Source: an uncultured Eubacteriales bacterium (GTDB taxonomy: Bacteria > Bacillota > Clostridia > Oscillospirales > CAG-272). From it: a stretch of DNA of 64,000 nt. The notes under the pieces are model-generated. The model did no database searches and had not been told where the DNA came from. It was given only the letters and a program-made list of their open reading frames with translations. This document shows, one piece after another, positions 54,092 to 63,865 of the stretch (its first letter is position 1; the number at the start of each line of letters is the position of its first letter). Position numbers and translations under genes: made by a program. The DNA is taken from positions 1 through 64,000 of the forward strand of contig CAOKER010000008.1 of the NCBI GenBank assembly GCA_948467545.1, given 5' to 3'.

Positions 54092-54140
54092 AAAAATACG
54101 GTGTAAATCTGTAAAACCAGATACACACCGTATTTTTTTC
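54092..54140. terminator. Bidirectional terminator
   Basis: AAAAATACGGTGT (54092-54104) and ACACCGTATTTTT (54125-54137) pair perfectly over 13 bases; an inner ATCTG/CAGAT extends the stem. T tracts lie on both sides, so it can serve the leftward aminotransferase and anything rightward. Confidence 0.88.
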
Positions 54141-54183
54141 GCAAGAGCCGTTATAACGCAGTTCAGCGGCGGACTGTCACGCG

Positions 54184-54230
54184 GCTGAAAAAAGTCGCTG
54201 AAAAAGTCGCTGAAAAAGTCGGTGAAAAAC
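54184..54230. repeat. 12-bp tandem repeat after the aminotransferase gene
   Basis: Four units built on GCTGAAAAAGTC (the first 13 bases long, the last incomplete). It lies 30 to 80 bases behind the stop of the leftward aminotransferase. Confidence 0.85.
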
Positions 54231-54262
54231 GCCGCAACAGAGGCCGGTCATCTTGCTATTGA

Positions 54263-55141
54263 TTATTTAGTTGCATTTTCAAGCTTTTCAAGATACCATG
54301 ACTGAAGATCGTCAACAAGCTTCCGGTCCCGGCATCCAACAGGTCTGCCGTCAAGCTCACATGCCGCTCTGACAAGTGTAGTAGTGCTTGTTATCAGTAT
54401 TTCATCAGCGTCAAAAAGCTCGCTTCGTGTAATATATCTTTCCTCGGTTTCAATTCCATGCTCACGGCATAATTCGATAACATGCTTTCTCGCAATACCC
54501 GGAAGTATATAGCATCCGAGCGGAGCCGTTATAAGCTTTCCGTCTTTAACAATAAAGATATTCGTATGCGCTCCCTCGGTAACCGCGTCTCTTAAGATTT
54601 CTCCGTTCTCGGTCACAAGCATATCGCGTATTTGCACCGCCTCGTCACAGCCCGATGAAACCGCATGCTCTGCAGCAAGAATGTTTGGTATAAGATTAAT
54701 TGTTTTGACATTGCACATTTTATATCTAATATCTTCCCATGTAACAAGCTTCATGCGCTTGTCAAGATTCGTAATCTTCTTAGGCTTGACATACATAAGA
54801 AGATTGGGCCTTACGTCATCTCCCGGAAACGGATGATTCCGAGCCGCCGTTCCTCTGCTCGCCTGCCAGTATATAATGTCGTCGGATTTATCGTCAAGAC
54901 GTGAAATAAGATCTTCAATAATTGTCCTCAGCTCGTCTCTGCTGTACTGAAAATCAATTTTTATCAATTTGCAGCTGTTATAAAAACGGTCAAAATGCTC
55001 GTCTATCAAAAACGGCTTTCCGTTATGACAGAATGCAACGTCATATACTCCGTCGCCGAAATAAACAGCTCGGTCATTAAGCGGAACCGTCATATCTTCA
55101 ACAGTCGTAACTCTTCCGTTATAAAAAGCGGCGTTTTTCAT
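54263..55141 (-). CDS. dat: D-amino acid aminotransferase (class IV PLP)
   Basis: 292-residue fold-type IV PLP enzyme. Landmarks: GDGVYDVAFCHNGKPFLIDEH, the catalytic Lys in CNVKTINLIPNILA, the Glu in VTEGAHTNIFIV and the C-terminal SSTTLVRA-like STTTLVRAACELDG. These favour D-alanine aminotransferase over branched-chain aminotransferase. It supplies D-glutamate or D-alanine for peptidoglycan. I start at 55141, with GAAAGG upstream. It follows dusB by about 90 bases. Confidence 0.88.
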   Translation of the reverse strand: MKNAAFYNGRVTTVEDMTVPLNDRAVYFGDGVYDVAFCHNGKPFLIDEHFDRFYNSCKLIKIDFQYSRDELRTIIEDLISRLDDKSDDIIYWQASRGTAARNHPFPGDDVRPNLLMYVKPKKITNLDKRMKLVTWEDIRYKMCNVKTINLIPNILAAEHAVSSGCDEAVQIRDMLVTENGEILRDAVTEGAHTNIFIVKDGKLITAPLGCYILPGIARKHVIELCREHGIETEERYITRSELFDADEILITSTTTLVRAACELDGRPVGCRDRKLVDDLQSWYLEKLENATK

Positions 55142-55232
55142 ATAAATCACCAAACCTTTCTTATCATCATGTACATAATCCGCAAGCACTGTATAAATCG
55201 TGTATCAGGCAATCCGGTAGGGCCAATTCAAT

Positions 55233-56231
55233 CTACTCAGCCCAAAAAAACTCTTTTCTAAGCTCAGCTCCCGTTTCAAGCTCATCAAGCAGTGAAAAAA
55301 CATTTTCCGTCGACTCTGCGTGATTTATCAAATCACGAATCTTAGCAGAACCGGGAATTCCCTTTATATACCATGAAATATGTTTTCTTGATTCACAGAT
55401 ACCGATATGCAGGCCTTTGTCAGCAATAAGCATTTCCGTGTGCTTCTTGGCAAGCTCTATCCTGTCATGAATTTTCGGAGCGATATAGCTCCTACCCTCA
55501 ATATATGAAGTTATTTCTTCAAAAATCCAAGGATTACCGCATGCCCCCTGTCCGATCATAACAGCGTCGCAGCCGGTATATTCAAACATCCTGCGGGCGT
55601 CGAATGACGAATATATTCCGCCGTTTCCGATAACCGGAACAGAAACCGCTTTTTTAACTTCCGCTATTGTATTCAAATCAATCGGAGGAGCATACATCTG
55701 CTCGCGTGTACGTCCGTGAATACAAATTGCGGATGCTCCGGCCTGTTCAAGCATAGCCGCAAACGGAACGGCGTTTATCGCACTGCCGTCAAAACCTGTA
55801 CGTATTTTAACGGTAACAGGTATTTCAGAGCCTACGGCGCCGACGACAGATGAAACGATTTTTTCCGCTTTTTCTGGTTCACTCATCAGCGCGGAACCGT
55901 CTCCGTTTCCGACTATTTTTCTTACAGGACATCCCATATTTATATCTATGACATCCGGATGAAAATTATTGTAAAGCCATGACGCCGCCTCAGCCATAAC
56001 GGCAGAATCGCTCCCGAAAATCTGAAGTGCCATGGGACGCTCACCATCGCTCATTCTTGCGAGCTCCGGAGTTTTTCTGTCGCGATATACAATTGCCTTG
56101 GCAGAAATCATCTCCGAAACCATATATTCGGCGCCGAAGCTCTTGCAAATTTTTCTAAACGTGCTGTCCGTAACACCGGCCATAGGGGCCAGTACAAGAC
56201 CGTTTTTAAGCACTATATTTCCAATCTTCAA
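55233..56231 (-). CDS. dusB: tRNA-dihydrouridine synthase
   Basis: FMN-dependent enzyme reducing uridines of the tRNA D-loop; 332 residues. Landmarks: GLVLAPMAGVTDSTFR, DINMGCPVRKIVGNGDGSAL (catalytic Cys), VTVKIRTG, IHGRTREQMY, GNGGIYS and GQGACGNPWIF. The start appears to be TTG at 56231 (KIGNIVLKNG), with CGGAGG 12 bases upstream; the longer frame to 56315 adds a non-family segment. Confidence 0.92.
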   Translation of the reverse strand: MKIGNIVLKNGLVLAPMAGVTDSTFRKICKSFGAEYMVSEMISAKAIVYRDRKTPELARMSDGERPMALQIFGSDSAVMAEAASWLYNNFHPDVIDINMGCPVRKIVGNGDGSALMSEPEKAEKIVSSVVGAVGSEIPVTVKIRTGFDGSAINAVPFAAMLEQAGASAICIHGRTREQMYAPPIDLNTIAEVKKAVSVPVIGNGGIYSSFDARRMFEYTGCDAVMIGQGACGNPWIFEEITSYIEGRSYIAPKIHDRIELAKKHTEMLIADKGLHIGICESRKHISWYIKGIPGSAKIRDLINHAESTENVFSLLDELETGAELRKEFFWAE

Positions 56232-56315
56232 ATACGGCAGTAACCTCCGATAACAACATTTTACTCTAAACAGAACAGATTTACACAAACCCGTAATATA
56301 GTTATTATACATCAC

Positions 56316-56792
56316 AAAGCTACTAAATGCAAGCTAAAATTAATTAAAACACCCTTAATAAGGCAAACCGCATTCAATAAATCCATAGCATAATCTTACG
56401 GCTTTTGCGGCAGAATAAAAAAGTAAGCCGTCCCATTCAGTACTTTAAATCGGAGTAAAAGCTAATAAGCTTTCTTAATCGGGCGGCGACGATTACGGCC
56501 GCCGCAAGTGTCTCTGCCTCTCAGGGTTTCAGCAGGAGATCATATCCTCCTGCTGAAACCCTGAAATGGAACTCGCAGCGTATAAGGCGGTGGGACAGCT
56601 GCGGTAGATTATACTTATTTACAGAAACGAAACGGACCGTTTTTTCAATAATGAAAACAACTCAGACAATATGCGTTACAATAAAATTATTGCACCAACC
56701 GAGAAATGAAAGCGAAATCCCCCGCCTAAGAGACGAGGGACATTCTTCGTTTATTTACACATAAATAAAATCACGCAGAAAAATACAACCGA
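56316..56792. other. Gap between dusB and rplQ with a long hairpin
   Basis: No gene. The notable structure is the 18-bp inverted repeat at 56521-56564. Near the rplQ stop a GC-rich stretch (56727-56752) with CGAAGAATGTCC on the minus strand loosely resembles the 3' element found after cysS and uraA. Confidence 0.5.
56521..56564. repeat. 18-bp perfect inverted repeat (hairpin)
   Basis: TCAGGGTTTCAGCAGGAG (56521-56538) and its exact reverse complement (56547-56564) are separated by 8 bases. No T tract follows on either strand, so it is not a classical terminator. Confidence 0.93.
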
Positions 56793-57278
56793 TTATTCAG
56801 CTTTTGCTTCTTTTACTTCCTTTGCCTTATCGGTCTTTTCTTCCTTTTTATCGGACTCAACAGCTTTAGCCGTTTTATCAGCCTTAACTTTCTTGTCGGC
56901 TTTATCTTCGGCTTTTTCATCCTTTTTATCCTCAAAGCCGACCAAACGTATAATCGCCATTTCGGCGCCGTCTCCGCGGCGCGGACCGAGCTTATAAACG
57001 CTTGTATATCCGCCGTTTCGATCAGCGTATTCGGGCGCGATCTGATCGAACAGCTTCTTTACAACTTCTTTTTTGGTTATATATGAAAGAGCAGCACGGC
57101 GGCTTGCCAGTGTGTTCTTTTTGCCGAGTGTTATCATCTTCTCGGTCATACTGCGTACTTCTTTCGCTCTGTAAACGGTAGTTTCGATCGTACCGTTTTC
57201 AAGAAGATACGTAACCATTCCGCGGAGCATTGAATTGCGGTGCGCGGTAGGCCTTCCGAGTTTCCTTGTACCTGGCAT
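56793..57278 (-). CDS. rplQ: Ribosomal protein L17 with a charged C-terminal tail
   Basis: 161 residues. The ribosomal domain (residues 1 to about 118) is typical: [33 protein letters not shown] and [11 protein letters not shown]. The last 40 or so residues are Lys/Glu/Asp/Ala-rich, an unusual extension. Last gene of the spc/alpha operon, 16 bases after rpoA. Confidence 0.97.
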   Translation of the reverse strand: MPGTRKLGRPTAHRNSMLRGMVTYLLENGTIETTVYRAKEVRSMTEKMITLGKKNTLASRRAALSYITKKEVVKKLFDQIAPEYADRNGGYTSVYKLGPRRGDGAEMAIIRLVGFEDKKDEKAEDKADKKVKADKTAKAVESDKKEEKTDKAKEVKEAKAE

Positions 57279-57294
57279 TATGGATTCCTCCTTT

Positions 57295-58245
57295 TTATTC
57301 CTCTTCTTTCTTTAGATCAAGACCTAAAGAATGCAGCTTAAAGACAACTTCTTCAAGCGATTTTTTTCCAAGATTTCTGACTTTAATCATATCCGCTTCA
57401 GTACGATTTGTCAAATCCTCTACCGTATCAATTCCAGCGCGCTTCAGACAATTGAAGCTTCTTACGGACATGTCAAGCTCCTCAATGGTCATCTCAAGGA
57501 CTTTCTCTTTAATCGTTTCCTCACGTTCAACCATAATCTCTGCCTTCTTTGCCTCATCTGATAAATCGACAAACAAGTTGAGATGCTCATTGAGTATCTT
57601 GGCTCCGAGCGAAATGGCTTCCTTGGCGGAAATCGTTCCGTTCGTCAAAACCTCGAGCGTGAGCTTATCGTAATCGGTATTACTGCCGACGCGCGTATTC
57701 TCTACCTTATAGCTTACATTATATACCGGGGTATATATAGAATCGGTAAATATTACGCCGATTGCCGGCTGACTAAGCTGCTTATTCTTCTCCTGAGAAA
57801 CATAACCGCGGCCATGGTCAAAGGTAAGCTCCATATAAAGGCGCGAACCCTCGCTAAGCGTCGCAATATGATGCTCGGGATTCAGTATTTCAATGTCAGA
57901 ATCTTGTTTAATATCTCCTGCTGTTACTTCACGCTCCCCGCTGCAGTCGATAATAACCGTTTTGGGTTCGTCGGAATACAGCTTTGCGGTAATTCCTTTA
58001 ACATTCAGTACAATCTCGGTGACATCTTCCTTAACTCCCGGAATCGTGGAAATTTCGTGAAGTACGCCCTCAATCTTTATACTGGTAACAGCAACGCCGG
58101 GAAGTGAGCTGAGAAGTACGCGTCTCAGAGAATTGCCGAGAGTTGTACCATAGCCTCTTTCAAGCGGTTCAACAATAAACTTGCCGAATTTTCCATCCTC
58201 GCTCATATTTACCGTTGAAATGTTTGGCTTCTCTATTTCTATCAT
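57295..58245 (-). CDS. rpoA: RNA polymerase alpha subunit
   Basis: 316 residues. The N-terminal dimerisation domain has [30 protein letters not shown]; the C-terminal domain, after an acidic linker, has [19 protein letters not shown] and [11 protein letters not shown] for UP-element and activator contacts. AGGAGG precedes the ATG at 58245. Confidence 0.98.
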   Translation of the reverse strand: MIEIEKPNISTVNMSEDGKFGKFIVEPLERGYGTTLGNSLRRVLLSSLPGVAVTSIKIEGVLHEISTIPGVKEDVTEIVLNVKGITAKLYSDEPKTVIIDCSGEREVTAGDIKQDSDIEILNPEHHIATLSEGSRLYMELTFDHGRGYVSQEKNKQLSQPAIGVIFTDSIYTPVYNVSYKVENTRVGSNTDYDKLTLEVLTNGTISAKEAISLGAKILNEHLNLFVDLSDEAKKAEIMVEREETIKEKVLEMTIEELDMSVRSFNCLKRAGIDTVEDLTNRTEADMIKVRNLGKKSLEEVVFKLHSLGLDLKKEEE

Positions 58246-58345
58246 TATTTTCCCTCCTGTATTATCTCTCATTCAGAACAATTAAACTTGAGATCCGCTT
58301 GACGCGAGACAGATTCCAGACACTCGCGCAAGCATCCGGAAAATC

Positions 58346-58972
58346 TTATTTAGAATAAAGCTCGACGATGAGATGTTCTTCAAACGGAAAGTCAACGTCT
58401 TCTCTCTTTGGAAGCTCTTTAACCGTTGCCTTTACAGCCTCTCTGTCTACTTCAAGCCATTTCGGAGAGGTAGAGGAAGCGCATCTGTCAATCAGCTCTT
58501 TGATACGGGCGCTCTTGCGGCTGTCTTCCTTAAGTGTAATAACGTCTCCTGCCTTGAGAATAATAGACGGTATATTTGCTTTCTTGCCGTTAAGCAGAAA
58601 ATGTCCATGCAATACAAGCTGACGGCATTCACGGCGGCTTCCTGCAAATCCCATTCTGTAAATTACATTGTCAAAACGTCGTTCGAGCAGCGTAAGAAGA
58701 TTTTCACCGGTAACACCTTCAGCGCGGTCAGCCTTAAGAAAATAAGACTTGAACTGCTTTTCCTGTACGCCGTAATATCTCTTTGCCCTCTGCTTCTCAC
58801 GAAGCTGCATGCCGTATTCTCCCTCTTTTTTTCTGGCAGCGCCATGCTGACCGGGTGCAGTAGGACGGCGGTCAATTGAGCACTTACCTGTAAGGCAGCG
58901 ATCGCCCTTCAGAAAGAGTTTCTTACCTTCCCTGCGGCAAAGTCTGCAAGCAGGTCCTGTATATCTTGCCAT
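58346..58972 (-). CDS. rpsD: Ribosomal protein S4
   Basis: 208 residues: primary 16S-binding protein and assembly initiator. The N-terminus has the zinc-type motif CRLCRREG and later CSID; the S4 domain has [13 protein letters not shown] and [20 protein letters not shown] precedes the ATG. Between rpsK and rpoA as in other Firmicutes. Confidence 0.98.
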   Translation of the reverse strand: MARYTGPACRLCRREGKKLFLKGDRCLTGKCSIDRRPTAPGQHGAARKKEGEYGMQLREKQRAKRYYGVQEKQFKSYFLKADRAEGVTGENLLTLLERRFDNVIYRMGFAGSRRECRQLVLHGHFLLNGKKANIPSIILKAGDVITLKEDSRKSARIKELIDRCASSTSPKWLEVDREAVKATVKELPKREDVDFPFEEHLIVELYSK

Positions 58973-59094
58973 TTTAGTTTCTATTCCTCCTGTTCAACAA
59001 TTGTGAAACATGCGAATTTATAAATCACGAAATCACGCAACCGCAGTCAAAGCGGTCTTGCCTCGTCCAAAAAATAACCGGACGGAAAAAGCAA

Positions 59095-59490
59095 TTAAAC
59101 ACGTCTTCTTTTCGGTGGCCTGCAGCCATTGTGCGGAATAGGCGTTACATCCTTAATCAAACTGATTTCGAGTCCCGTAGTCTGAAGAGCGCGAATCGCA
59201 GACTCACGTCCCGATCCCGGTCCCTTAACATAAACCTCAACAGTCTTCATTCCGTGATCAATCGCCTTCTTTGCAGCAGCCTCCGACGCGCTCTGAGCAG
59301 CAAAGGGTGTAGACTTACGCGATCCCTTAAAGCCCATTTCACCGGCAGACGCCCACGATACAGCATTTCCGTGAATATCTGTAATTGTTACGATTGTATT
59401 GTTGAATGTAGCACTGATATGCGCTGCGCCGCGTTCAATATTCTTTTTTTCACGGCGTTTTTTGATTACTTTTTTTGTTACCTTTGCCAT
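59095..59490 (-). CDS. rpsK: Ribosomal protein S11
   Basis: 131 residues of the 30S platform. Marks: [42 protein letters not shown] and the basic end [12 protein letters not shown]. Confidence 0.98.
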   Translation of the reverse strand: MAKVTKKVIKKRREKKNIERGAAHISATFNNTIVTITDIHGNAVSWASAGEMGFKGSRKSTPFAAQSASEAAAKKAIDHGMKTVEVYVKGPGSGRESAIRALQTTGLEISLIKDVTPIPHNGCRPPKRRRV

Positions 59491-59508
59491 CTGTACTCAT
59501 TCACTCCT

Positions 59509-59877
59509 TTACTTCTTCTTATTAGCTATCGTTTTAGCCGGACCTTTTCTTGTCCTTGCATTTGTTTTGGTACGCTGTCCCCTAACCGGAAGTCCCTTGC
59601 GGTGACGAATACCACGATAGCAGTTTATTTCGATCATGCGCTTGATATCAAGTGCAATATCACGGCGAAGGTCACCTTCAACCTTATGATTTGCCTCAAT
59701 CTCTTCACGAAGCTTAGCAATCTGTTCCTCAGTAAGCTCCTGCGCGCGAGTATCGGGATTGATGCCTGTCTTTGCAAGTATCTTATTCGATGTGCTACGA
59801 CCTATACCGTAAATATAAGTAAGAGCAATCTCGATGCGCTTTGCATTTGGAATATCTACGCCTGCAATACGTGCCAT
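59509..59877 (-). CDS. rpsM: Ribosomal protein S13
   Basis: 122 residues of the 30S head. Marks: [46 protein letters not shown] and TRKGPAKT. It starts 34 bases after the rpmJ stop. Confidence 0.98.
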   Translation of the reverse strand: MARIAGVDIPNAKRIEIALTYIYGIGRSTSNKILAKTGINPDTRAQELTEEQIAKLREEIEANHKVEGDLRRDIALDIKRMIEINCYRGIRHRKGLPVRGQRTKTNARTRKGPAKTIANKKK

Positions 59878-59911
59878 CTCTTTTTTTCACTCCTTTTAGC
59901 CCGACAGGAAA

Positions 59912-60025
59912 TCAACCCTGTCTCTGTTTGTGTTTCGGATTTTCGCATATAACCATGATTTTACCATGGCGGCGGATAATCTTACACTTATCACATATTT
60001 TCTTAATGGAAGGTTTTACTTTCAT
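59912..60025 (-). CDS. rpmJ: Ribosomal protein L36
   Basis: 37 residues ([37 protein letters not shown]). The zinc-binding form, with Cys11, Cys14, Cys27 and His32. AAAGGAA lies upstream. It sits in its usual place between infA and rpsM. Confidence 0.97.
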   Translation of the reverse strand: MKVKPSIKKICDKCKIIRRHGKIMVICENPKHKQRQG

Positions 60026-60026
60026 T

Positions 60027-60263
60027 TTAATTACCGTTCCTTTCTGCCTTGGTACGCCATGTAATTCGTCCTTTGGTGAGATCGTATACAGAGACCTCTA
60101 CCGTAACCTTATCACCGGGCAGTATCCAAATATAATTCATTCTCAGCTTTCCGGAAATCCGTGCGGTCACGATATGTCCGTTCGGCAGCTGAACCTTAAA
60201 GGTTGCGTTCGGCATTGCTTCGATTACAGTGCCTTCAAATTCAAGAATATCATCCTTTGCCAG
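60027..60263 (-). CDS. infA: Translation initiation factor IF-1, apparently starting at CTG
   Basis: 78 residues with the OB-fold of IF-1: [36 protein letters not shown] and [10 protein letters not shown]; a short TKAERNGN tail follows ITWR. The first in-frame ATG is codon 17 (MPNAT), which would cut off the first strand of the fold. The codon aligned with the family's initiator Met is CTG (60261-60263), preceded by GCGGAGG with an ideal 7-base spacer. An ATT one codon upstream is a weaker alternative. Confidence 0.9.
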   Translation of the reverse strand: MAKDDILEFEGTVIEAMPNATFKVQLPNGHIVTARISGKLRMNYIWILPGDKVTVEVSVYDLTKGRITWRTKAERNGN

Positions 60264-60330
60264 AATAATCCCTCCGCTTTCTTATTTAGAATAGCTGTTT
60301 CAGAATATTTATCTAATCCACATTCAAGCG

Positions 60331-60612
60331 TCAAAGATCGGGAACATCTGCCGCAGCTTTAACAGCCGCAGCTATAGCCGAATCTGTAAAAGCGCCCCCA
60401 TAGAGCGATAATCCGATCCGCCGCAGATGTCTGCACTTTTTTTTCTTCGGTTTTGAAACAGTTCTGCATCTGCCGTCGGCAATATATGCATATTCGTCTT
60501 CTCCGCAGCGCAATACAACATGTATTCGTCCCGAATCGCGCCCCGAAAGCGACAAAACATAGCATCCTTTTTCAAGCTTCCCTGTCATAACCGTATTTTT
60601 ATTATCTTTCAT
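60331..60612 (-). CDS. KOW-domain RNA-binding protein (L14e-like)
   Basis: 93 residues. The N-terminal KOW motif region reads LEKGCYVLSLSGRDSGR, followed by YIADGRCRTVSKPKKKKCRH. In many Firmicutes such a protein lies between map and infA and is thought to bind ribosomal RNA. The ATG at 60612 has no clear ribosome binding site; the ATG at 60588 (MTGKLEKG) is an alternative that fits the family N-terminus. Confidence 0.85.
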   Translation of the reverse strand: MKDNKNTVMTGKLEKGCYVLSLSGRDSGRIHVVLRCGEDEYAYIADGRCRTVSKPKKKKCRHLRRIGLSLYGGAFTDSAIAAAVKAAADVPDL

Positions 60613-60635
60613 TCGATACCAAAATATATGTCGCG

Positions 60636-61433
60636 TCAGAACACGATCGGATCTGCACCGTACGGAACAAATTCCGGCACATTCACCGCCGTGAGAATTA
60701 TGATTCCCTCCTCGGTAAATGCAATCGAATGCTCGTAATGAGCGGAGAACCCTCCGTCAGCCGTTTTGACTGTCCAGCCGTCAGACATCTCCTTCACCTC
60801 ATATGTTCCCGTACAGACCATCGGCTCCACTGCAATTGTCATGCCTTTAAGAAGCCTCGGTCCTCTTCCGGGACGTCCGTAATTCGGCACATCGGGCTGC
60901 TCATGAAGCTCATGCCCGACGCCGTGGCCTACATATCTGCGGACGGACGAAAAACCGTTCTCGGTAACATATGAATCGACAGCAGCCCCGATGTCTCCGA
61001 TCCTGCCTCCGTTAATACCGGCAGCGGAAATACCGCGCCAAAATGAATTTCTTGTTACCTCTATCAGCTTTTTAGCCTCATCCGAAATTTGTCCTACCGC
61101 GAATGTGCAGGCGCTGTCCCCATGAAAACCCTTGTAAAAAGCTCCGACATCTATTTTGACAATGTCCCCCTCCCGAAGCAGCCTTTGCCCCGAAGGTATT
61201 CCGTGAATTACTTCATCGTTGATACTGATACATGCGCTGCCCGGAAATCCGCCATATCCGAGAAATGAAGGCTTTGCGCCATACTTCTCAATATGTCTGC
61301 GAACGACAGTATCTATATGCAGGGTGGAGACTCCTTCACGTACGGCCTCTCCCCCCAGCAGTAATGCCTCGCCGGTAATTTTGCCGGCATCACGCATAAC
61401 AGAAATCTGTTCCTTGGTTTTAAGCGTTATCAT
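60636..61433 (-). CDS. map: Methionine aminopeptidase type I
   Basis: 265 residues, removing the initiator Met. Metal ligands: Asp in VKIDVGAFYKGFHGDSA, His in GHGVGHELHEQPDVP, Glu in AVEPMVCTG and Glu in HYEHSIAFTEEG. GAGGGAG precedes the ATG. Confidence 0.97.
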   Translation of the reverse strand: MITLKTKEQISVMRDAGKITGEALLLGGEAVREGVSTLHIDTVVRRHIEKYGAKPSFLGYGGFPGSACISINDEVIHGIPSGQRLLREGDIVKIDVGAFYKGFHGDSACTFAVGQISDEAKKLIEVTRNSFWRGISAAGINGGRIGDIGAAVDSYVTENGFSSVRRYVGHGVGHELHEQPDVPNYGRPGRGPRLLKGMTIAVEPMVCTGTYEVKEMSDGWTVKTADGGFSAHYEHSIAFTEEGIIILTAVNVPEFVPYGADPIVF

Positions 61434-61462
61434 GAATTCGCTCCCTCAGAGAAAATTGTTCC

Positions 61463-62095
61463 TCATCCATTTAAAGCTTCTAAGGTAAGCTTTGTCGTAT
61501 CAGCCACCTCAACCTGCCCGACAACAGTCTTGAGCTTATTCTTTTTCCCATAGTAATTCTTAAGGGGTTCTGTCTGCTCATGATAAACCTTAAGTCTGTC
61601 AATAACAACAGCGGGATCGTCATCCTTGCGTATTATAAGATCTGCGCCGCATATGTCGCAAACGCCCTCCTGCTTCGGCTTCTTCCACTCAACATGGAAA
61701 GACGCACCGCAAGCGGGACAAACTCTGCGTCCGCTCATCCGTTCTACAATATCCTTGTCGGAAACCTCTATACTGATTACACGGTCGATTTCGACTCCCA
61801 TTTTATCAAGTGCTTCCGCCTGTACGACAGTACGCGGAAAACCATCTAAAATAAAGCCTTTACCACAGTCATCCTTTGAGAGCCTTTCTTTAATTATACC
61901 GATAACCACATCATCCGGAACAAGCTTGCCCGCTTCGGTATAAGACATCGCTGCCTTTCCCATTTCAGTTCCGGTCTTAATGGCTTCACGAATAATCGCT
62001 CCGGTTGATATTGCCGGAATTCCGTAGGTTTTGCTGACAATTTCAGCCTGAGTACCCTTTCCTGCGCCGGGAGCTCCTAAAAATATTATCTTCAT
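61463..62095 (-). CDS. adk: Adenylate kinase (zinc-lid type)
   Basis: 210 residues. P-loop GAPGAGKGTQ at the start, DGFPRT, and a lid with four cysteines (CPACG and CDICG) that bind zinc, typical of Gram-positive adenylate kinases. It balances AMP, ADP and ATP. The ATG at 62095 follows AAGGAATG; 26 bases after secY. Confidence 0.98.
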   Translation of the reverse strand: MKIIFLGAPGAGKGTQAEIVSKTYGIPAISTGAIIREAIKTGTEMGKAAMSYTEAGKLVPDDVVIGIIKERLSKDDCGKGFILDGFPRTVVQAEALDKMGVEIDRVISIEVSDKDIVERMSGRRVCPACGASFHVEWKKPKQEGVCDICGADLIIRKDDDPAVVIDRLKVYHEQTEPLKNYYGKKNKLKTVVGQVEVADTTKLTLEALNG

Positions 62096-62121
62096 AATTT
62101 CTGTGCCATTCCTTACCGACA

Positions 62122-63423
62122 TTATTCAAGGAATCCCTTGTAATGTCTCATAGTCATCTGTGCCTCAAGCTCCGTGACGGTTTCAAGCGCAACTCCCACT
62201 ACAATCAGCAGAGACGAACCGCCGAATGCAATACTTCCGAGCGAGCTGCCGGTGCAGATATTGACGATAAGCGGAAATACAGCGATAATATCGAGGAACA
62301 AAGCGCCTATCAGCGTAATTCTTCCGCGTACCTTTCTGATGTACTCTACCGTAGGTCTTCCGGAACGTATTCCTTTGATCATGCCTCCGTTTTTCTGGAG
62401 ATTATTTGCAATTTCAACAGGATTGAAAGAAATTTCAACATAGAAATATGCAAACGCGATAATCAATATAAACATCAGTACCGGGTAGAACCAAGACGAA
62501 TACGAAAAGAACTGCAAAAATCCGTACCAGAAGGTACCCTTTTCAGGCGTCGGGAAAAGCATCGCAATTGTCGTGGGAAGAGATACAATTGAGCTTGCAA
62601 AGATGATAGGCATAACTCCGGACATGTTTAGCTTAATCGGAAGGAACGAAGACTGACCTCCGTACATTTTCCGACCGACAACCTTCTTGGCATACTGCAC
62701 GGGAATACGCCTTTCACTGTTTGTAACAAACACAACAAATACAATTATAGCCAAAGCTATAAAGATTATTGCTTCAGCTGCAACGATGTACCACGGACCG
62801 CTTCTGAAGAAAGATATAAGCATAGAGGCAATCGTGGGACCGCTCGACACAATATTGGCAAAAAGTATCAGCGAAATACCGTTGCCTATGCCGAACTCGT
62901 TAATTCTTTCGGCGAGCCACATTACAAGAGCCGAACCGGCCGCATAGCATGCTACGATAACAAATCCAGCGAGCACACTTGAACCTGTATTTGAAAATGA
63001 AACAATTGCGTCGTTAGCCTTCATATAAGCATAATAGCCGTATGCGGTTATAAGGCCAAGTCCGACAGTCACATAACGTGTAATCGTATTTATTTTCTTT
63101 CTTCCTTCTTCGCCCTCCTTCTGCATTTTTTCAAGAGGAGATATAGCGATAGTAAGAAGCTGCATTACGATTTGTGCAGTGATATACGGTTGAATAGACA
63201 ATGCAAACAATGTCGCACGCGAGAACGCCTCGCCTGACATAATATTCAGGTACTGGAAAAAGGATCCGTTGCTTGCAGAAAAGTTCTCCGCAAGTACATT
63301 CGCATCTACAAACGGAACAGGCATTACCGCACCGAGTCTGTAGAGCAGAATGATCATAAGTACGAACAACATTTTTCTTCTAAGATCCGGGATCTTGAAA
63401 GCGTTGACTATCGTCTTAAACAC
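62122..63423 (-). CDS. secY: Preprotein translocase subunit SecY
   Basis: 433 residues with ten membrane segments forming the protein-conducting channel. Marks: RRKMLFVLMIILLYRLGAVM, the plug-region segment after it, GIGNGISLILFANI and ERRIPVQYAKKV, and the C-terminal AQMTMRHYKGFLE. One base after rplO, so translation is probably coupled. Confidence 0.98.
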   Translation of the reverse strand: MFKTIVNAFKIPDLRRKMLFVLMIILLYRLGAVMPVPFVDANVLAENFSASNGSFFQYLNIMSGEAFSRATLFALSIQPYITAQIVMQLLTIAISPLEKMQKEGEEGRKKINTITRYVTVGLGLITAYGYYAYMKANDAIVSFSNTGSSVLAGFVIVACYAAGSALVMWLAERINEFGIGNGISLILFANIVSSGPTIASMLISFFRSGPWYIVAAEAIIFIALAIIVFVVFVTNSERRIPVQYAKKVVGRKMYGGQSSFLPIKLNMSGVMPIIFASSIVSLPTTIAMLFPTPEKGTFWYGFLQFFSYSSWFYPVLMFILIIAFAYFYVEISFNPVEIANNLQKNGGMIKGIRSGRPTVEYIRKVRGRITLIGALFLDIIAVFPLIVNICTGSSLGSIAFGGSSLLIVVGVALETVTELEAQMTMRHYKGFLE

Positions 63424-63424
63424 G

Positions 63425-63865
63425 TTATACCACCTCAGCCTTTCCGCCTGCGGCCTCTATTTTTTCTTTTGCGGAGGTGCTGAAGCAGGAAGCTTTTACC
63501 GTAAGCTTCTTTGTAATTTCCCCGTTGCCGAGGATCTTCAGGCCGTCAAGTGGATTGGTTATAATACGGCGAGCCTTAAGCGCCGCCATATCCACAACCT
63601 CACCATCTTCAAAAACGTTGAGCTGCGCAACATTCGCAATTGCATAGTTCACTGCAAAACGGTTCTTGAAGCCCCTTTTCGGAAGTCTTCTGTAAAGCGG
63701 AATTTGTCCGCCTTCAAAACCAGGACGTACGCCGCCGCCCGAACGCGCATTCTGACCTTTATGACCTTTTCCAGAGGTTTTTCCGTTTCCGGAACCAGGA
63801 CCTCTTCCTACGCGGAAGGAAGCCTTTACTGAGCCTTCCGCAGGTGAAAGTTCATGGAGTTTCAT
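63425..63865 (-). CDS. rplO: Ribosomal protein L15
   Basis: 146 residues: [11 protein letters not shown], the glycine-rich [19 protein letters not shown] and [18 protein letters not shown]. The ATG at 63865 follows GAAAGGAATG and matches the family start; a longer frame to 63919 does not. Confidence 0.97.
   Translation of the reverse strand: MKLHELSPAEGSVKASFRVGRGPGSGNGKTSGKGHKGQNARSGGGVRPGFEGGQIPLYRRLPKRGFKNRFAVNYAIANVAQLNVFEDGEVVDMAALKARRIITNPLDGLKILGNGEITKKLTVKASCFSTSAKEKIEAAGGKAEVV

Larger units (their letters stand above)
53627..54262. other. Gap with terminator and tandem repeat
   Basis: No gene I can support over about 630 bases. It contains a bidirectional terminator (54092-54137) and a 12-bp repeat array (54184-54230). 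Small hydrophobic frames near 53700 lack ribosome binding sites. Confidence 0.5.
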
